From positions 620,001 to 684,000 of the forward strand of contig NZ_JBLXIJ010000001.1 of the NCBI RefSeq assembly GCF_048269545.1: 64,000 bases of DNA, read 5' to 3'. Source of the DNA: Halpernia sp048269545. Its GTDB lineage: Bacteria > Bacteroidota > Bacteroidia > Flavobacteriales > Weeksellaceae. A program made the translations under genes and the position numbers. The notes below the pieces were generated by a model. That model worked only from the letters and a program-made list of their open reading frames with translations. It was not told where the DNA came from and did not search any database. Positions 61,633 to 64,000 of the stretch are shown in pieces (position 1 is the first letter of the stretch; every line of letters begins with the position of its first letter).

Positions 61633-62256
61633 ATGAAGCATTTTAAATATTTCGGCGTCTTTTTTTTATTAATTAGTATTTTTGCAAATGCTCAGAAAAT
61701 TGGCGTTGTAGATACCAATTATATCTTAGAAAAATTGCCACAATACAAAGAAGCAGAATCTCGCTTGAATGCACAAATTTCTTCTTGGCAAGCTGAAATC
61801 CAAAATATGCAAGTAGATTTTGATAAAAAAAGTGCTGCTTTTGAAAATGAAAAAGTCCTTCTAGTTGGAGAACAATTAAAAACAAGACAAAAGGAAATTG
61901 ATGATTTAGGAAAAAAAATAAAAAATTTGCTAAATTCACGTTTTGGAACAATGGGTGAAATTAATAGTTCTCGCGCAAATCTTACAAAACCTTTTCAAGA
62001 TCAAATATGGAATGCTATTAAAACCGTAGCAGAAAAAAACAGTTTGGGTATAGTTCTTGATAAAAGCAATAACATAAGTGTTATTTTTCTAGAAAAAAGA
62101 TATGATTATACAGATAAAGTTTTAGATTTGCTGTTGAAAAATCAAATGCAACCAAACCAAAGCAGTAATATTCAAGAAAAAGAAGAGAAAAAAAACATGA
62201 AATCTCCGGGTATTAAAAGACCACGAGGAAATCAAAAACAAGAAATAAACCAATAA
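61633..62256 (+). CDS. OmpH/Skp-family periplasmic chaperone (first copy)
   Basis: 207 residues. Signal peptide (FFLLISIFANAQ), then KIGVVDTNYILEKLPQYKEA, the Skp start, and a long coiled coil (WQAEIQNMQVDFDKKSAAFE; IDDLGKKIKNLLNSRFGTMG). Ends with an extra Lys/Pro/Gln-rich tail not seen in Skp. Carries unfolded outer-membrane proteins to BamA. Eighteen bp after bamA. Confidence 0.9.
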   Translation: MKHFKYFGVFFLLISIFANAQKIGVVDTNYILEKLPQYKEAESRLNAQISSWQAEIQNMQVDFDKKSAAFENEKVLLVGEQLKTRQKEIDDLGKKIKNLLNSRFGTMGEINSSRANLTKPFQDQIWNAIKTVAEKNSLGIVLDKSNNISVIFLEKRYDYTDKVLDLLLKNQMQPNQSSNIQEKEEKKNMKSPGIKRPRGNQKQEINQ

Positions 62257-62284
62257 ACAATTTTAAAATTATTATAGTTCGATT

Positions 62285-62782
62285 ATGAAAAAATTAAGTG
62301 TATTATTTGCAGCCGTTGTGATGCTTTTAAGTGTAGGCGTAAAAGCCCAGAAAATAGCTTCTTTAGATGTAGCAGGTATTTTGAATTTAATGCCAGAAAA
62401 GAAAAAAGCAGATGAGCAATTAGATGCTTTTTCCAAAGCAAAACAAGAGGAATTAAAAAAAGCCGCCGCGCCAACTCAAGCGATATTCGAAAAATATCAA
62501 AAAGAAGCACCTACTCAAACTGCCGAAGTAAATCAAAAACGAGATGCAGAATTGCAAAAATTACAAGCAGATTTACAAGCAAAATCAGAAGCAGCTCGTA
62601 AAGAAGTTGCAGATAAAACTGATGCAGCTTACGCACCAATTGAAGCAAAATTTAATGCTGCAATTGCTAAAGTTGCTAAAGAAAATGGATGGGATTTCAT
62701 CTTTGACGCAAACAATCCAAGTTTAATATATAAAGGAGGTCCAGATGCGACAGCTTTGGTAAAAAAAGAATTGGGACTTTAA
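62285..62782 (+). CDS. OmpH/Skp-family periplasmic chaperone (second copy)
   Basis: 165 residues. Signal peptide (LSVLFAAVVMLLSVGVKAQ), KIASLDVAGILNLMPEKKKA, coiled coil (QKRDAELQKLQADLQAKSEA), ending GWDFIFDANNPSLIYKGGPD, the classic OmpH end. Length is normal for Skp. Tandem pair with the previous gene. A strong terminator closes the block. Confidence 0.92.
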   Translation: MKKLSVLFAAVVMLLSVGVKAQKIASLDVAGILNLMPEKKKADEQLDAFSKAKQEELKKAAAPTQAIFEKYQKEAPTQTAEVNQKRDAELQKLQADLQAKSEAARKEVADKTDAAYAPIEAKFNAAIAKVAKENGWDFIFDANNPSLIYKGGPDATALVKKELGL

Positions 62783-62804
62783 AATCTTAATTTCTAAAAA
62801 ATCT

Positions 62805-62833
62805 AAACCACTTCTAAGGAGGTGGTTTTTTTT
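62805..62833 (+). terminator. intrinsic terminator of the bamA-ompH block
   Basis: AAACCACTTC and GAGGTGGTTT (62805-62814, 62819-62828) form a ten-base stem with one T-G wobble and a TAAG loop, followed by T residues. Confidence 0.9.
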
Positions 62834-62877
62834 ATTATTTTAAAACTTTTTATATAATCAATCGTACTTTTGTACCA

Positions 62878-63366
62878 ATGGAAAAAGAAATATCAACCAA
62901 AGTTAAAATCCGTTTTAGCGATTGTGATCCAATCGGCCACTTAAACAACGTTAAATATTTAGAATACATGTTTAACGCTAGAGAAGATCATGTAGAAGAT
63001 TTTTACGGATTTACTTACGAAGCGTGGACAAAAAAAACAGGCTGCACTTGGATTACTATTCAAAATGAAATAGCATATTTAAAAGAAGTGCGCTACAATC
63101 AGAAAGTGGTCATAAGTAGTAAAACAGTTTCTATTTCAGATAGAACTTCTACCATAGAAATTTTGATGAAAAGTGAAGATGAAAAGATAATACACGCCGT
63201 TTTGTGGGTGCAAGTTATTTATTTTAATATGAAAACTCGGCAATCCGAAATCCAACCAGAAGAAGTAAAAGAATTATTTTTAAAATATAAAGTAGATCTT
63301 CCGGAGCCAGATTTTGCGAGTAGAGTAAAACATTTCCGCAAACAGAATAAAATTAGAAATAATTAA
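62878..63366 (+). CDS. acyl-CoA thioesterase, 4HBT-type hotdog fold
   Basis: 162 residues. VKIRFSDCDPIGHLNNVKYL carries the catalytic Asp pattern (DxDxxGHxNN) of the 4-hydroxybenzoyl-CoA thioesterase group; TWITIQNEIAYLKEVRYNQK and SISDRTSTIEILM follow. Cleaves an acyl-CoA. A TACTTTTG -7 box at 62865-62872 ends 5 bases before the ATG, so the transcript is probably leaderless. Confidence 0.9.
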   Translation: MEKEISTKVKIRFSDCDPIGHLNNVKYLEYMFNAREDHVEDFYGFTYEAWTKKTGCTWITIQNEIAYLKEVRYNQKVVISSKTVSISDRTSTIEILMKSEDEKIIHAVLWVQVIYFNMKTRQSEIQPEEVKELFLKYKVDLPEPDFASRVKHFRKQNKIRNN

Positions 63367-63377
63367 TGTAGATTTTA

Positions 63378-63453
63378 TTTGAGCAGCTATTTCCGCCTTC
63401 CGCTCTCAATCTTTTTGTACCGCTTTGCATCACAAAAAAGATTTTCGCTCAAA
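63378..63453. repeat. large intergenic hairpin element
   Basis: TTTGAGC (63378-63384) pairs with GCTCAAA (63447-63453). Inside, AATCTTTTTGT (63408-63418) pairs with ACAAAAAAGATT (63432-63443) with a bulge. Similar GAGC...CCGCC...AAAGATTT...GCTC elements are common between genes in Chryseobacterium-type genomes (from memory). An 81-codon open frame on the minus strand here is an accident of the hairpin. Confidence 0.5.
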
Positions 63454-63568
63454 CCTAACGAAGTGGTTCGATGATTCAAATAAAAAAATAAAAAATTTTT
63501 CATCAAGTTGGGCTGCATAAGATTCTCTGCTTTATAAAATAAAATTAGTAAACAAATTGAAATTATAA

Positions 63569-64000
63569 ATGAAAAAAATATTAGTAACTGGTGGAAACGG
63601 ACAACTCGGACAATGTTTTCAAAAACTCGCATCAGATTTCCCGCAATTTGAATTTGTTTTTGCAGATTCTGAAACTTTAGATATTACAGATGAAGTTCAA
63701 GTTCAGGATTTCTTGCAAGATTTTAAACCCAATTTTTGCATTAATGCAGCCGCTTATACAGCGGTAGATTTAGCTGAAAATGAAAAAGAAAAAGCTTTTG
63801 AAATTAATGCAGTTGCGGTTTCTCATTTGGCAAAAGCTTGCGCAGAAATTAATTCAATTTTAATTCAAATTTCCACAGATTACGTTTTTGATGGTGAAAC
63901 CAATCTTTGTTACGATGAAGAAGATTTTACAAATCCACAAGGAATTTATGGTTTATCCAAAAGAGACGGCGAAATTCTCGCTTTAGAAGAAAATCCCAAA
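63569..64000 (+). CDS. rfbD: dTDP-4-dehydrorhamnose reductase, cut by the window edge
   Basis: The first 144 codons are in the window. MKKILVTGGNGQLGQCFQKL is the NADPH-binding TGxxGQLG start; then LDITDEVQVQDFL, INAAAYTAVDLAENEKEKAF, QISTDYVFDGE and GIYGLSKRDGE with the catalytic Tyr and Lys (YxxSK). Last step of dTDP-L-rhamnose synthesis, a likely sugar donor for the surface polysaccharide made by the genes upstream. Confidence 0.95.
   Translation, partial: MKKILVTGGNGQLGQCFQKLASDFPQFEFVFADSETLDITDEVQVQDFLQDFKPNFCINAAAYTAVDLAENEKEKAFEINAVAVSHLAKACAEINSILIQISTDYVFDGETNLCYDEEDFTNPQGIYGLSKRDGEILALEENPK

Noticed and set aside
63387..63632. An 81-codon frame on the minus strand
   Set aside because: Covers an intergenic hairpin and runs antisense into the start of rfbD; no domain.

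Overview
The window is AT-rich chromosomal DNA from a member of the Bacteroidota, most likely the Flavobacteriia (Weeksellaceae, near Chryseobacterium, Kaistella and Cloacibacterium). Signs of this are Bacteroidetes-type -7 promoter boxes (TAnnTTTG) before many genes, type IX secretion sorting domains, SbsA-Ig lipoproteins, an HU-CCDC81 protein, a ccoI-ccoS-ccoN order with a CcoN that runs on past the usual end, and a DUF6089-uppS-bamA-ompH-ompH block. No rRNA, tRNA, CRISPR array, prophage or insertion sequence was seen.

1-10.2 kb: a cbb3 oxidase locus (ccoN, ccoS, ccoI) on the minus strand, divergent from a Crp/Fnr-type regulator; then a VOC protein, panB, a small membrane protein and an RluA-type pseudouridine synthase; then a lipocalin-like lipoprotein, a DUF4143 ATPase with three 32-bp repeats at its start, and a pirin.

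10.2-17.5 kb: a small accessory or defence patch. It holds an MqsR-like toxin with a Panacea-domain antitoxin and a strong palindromic operator, next to a single-chain type IIG restriction-modification enzyme. Aconitase follows, and upstream of it a decayed coding remnant.

17.6-31.5 kb: CD225 and DUF2752 membrane proteins, a WG-like protein, a TPP riboswitch in front of a TonB-dependent receptor (probable thiamine uptake), two twin T9SS cargo proteins, an HU-CCDC81 membrane protein, a thioesterase, a 2-hydroxyacid dehydrogenase, a serine hydrolase, an Ig-like lipoprotein and a haem-binding protein. Facing these is a compact minus-strand operon (enoyl-CoA hydratase, dCMP deaminase, XerD, NUDIX).

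31.6-47.8 kb: catalase and OxyR diverge; metK sits behind a SAM-II riboswitch; then a sigma factor with a 44-residue companion gene, a HAD phosphatase, trpS, a HepT/MntA toxin-antitoxin pair, lspA, a small gene interrupted by an in-frame stop, a DksA-like protein, ileS, a DUF2062 protein and topA.

47.8-64 kb: an exopolysaccharide locus (GT-C membrane protein, GT2, EpsG/Wzy-like polymerase, WecA-like initiating transferase, Wza-like export protein, Wzc-like tyrosine kinase with a Gly-Tyr tail) with a degenerate arginase-fold protein inside it. The conserved outer-membrane biogenesis block follows, then a thioesterase and the start of rfbD.

The most striking signals are regulatory RNAs. The TPP riboswitch has a readable start-codon-sequestering mechanism. 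The metK SAM-II aptamer shares its 3' strand with a terminator-like hairpin, which would predict the opposite of the expected polarity. All functional statements come from reading motifs by eye; no database search was run.
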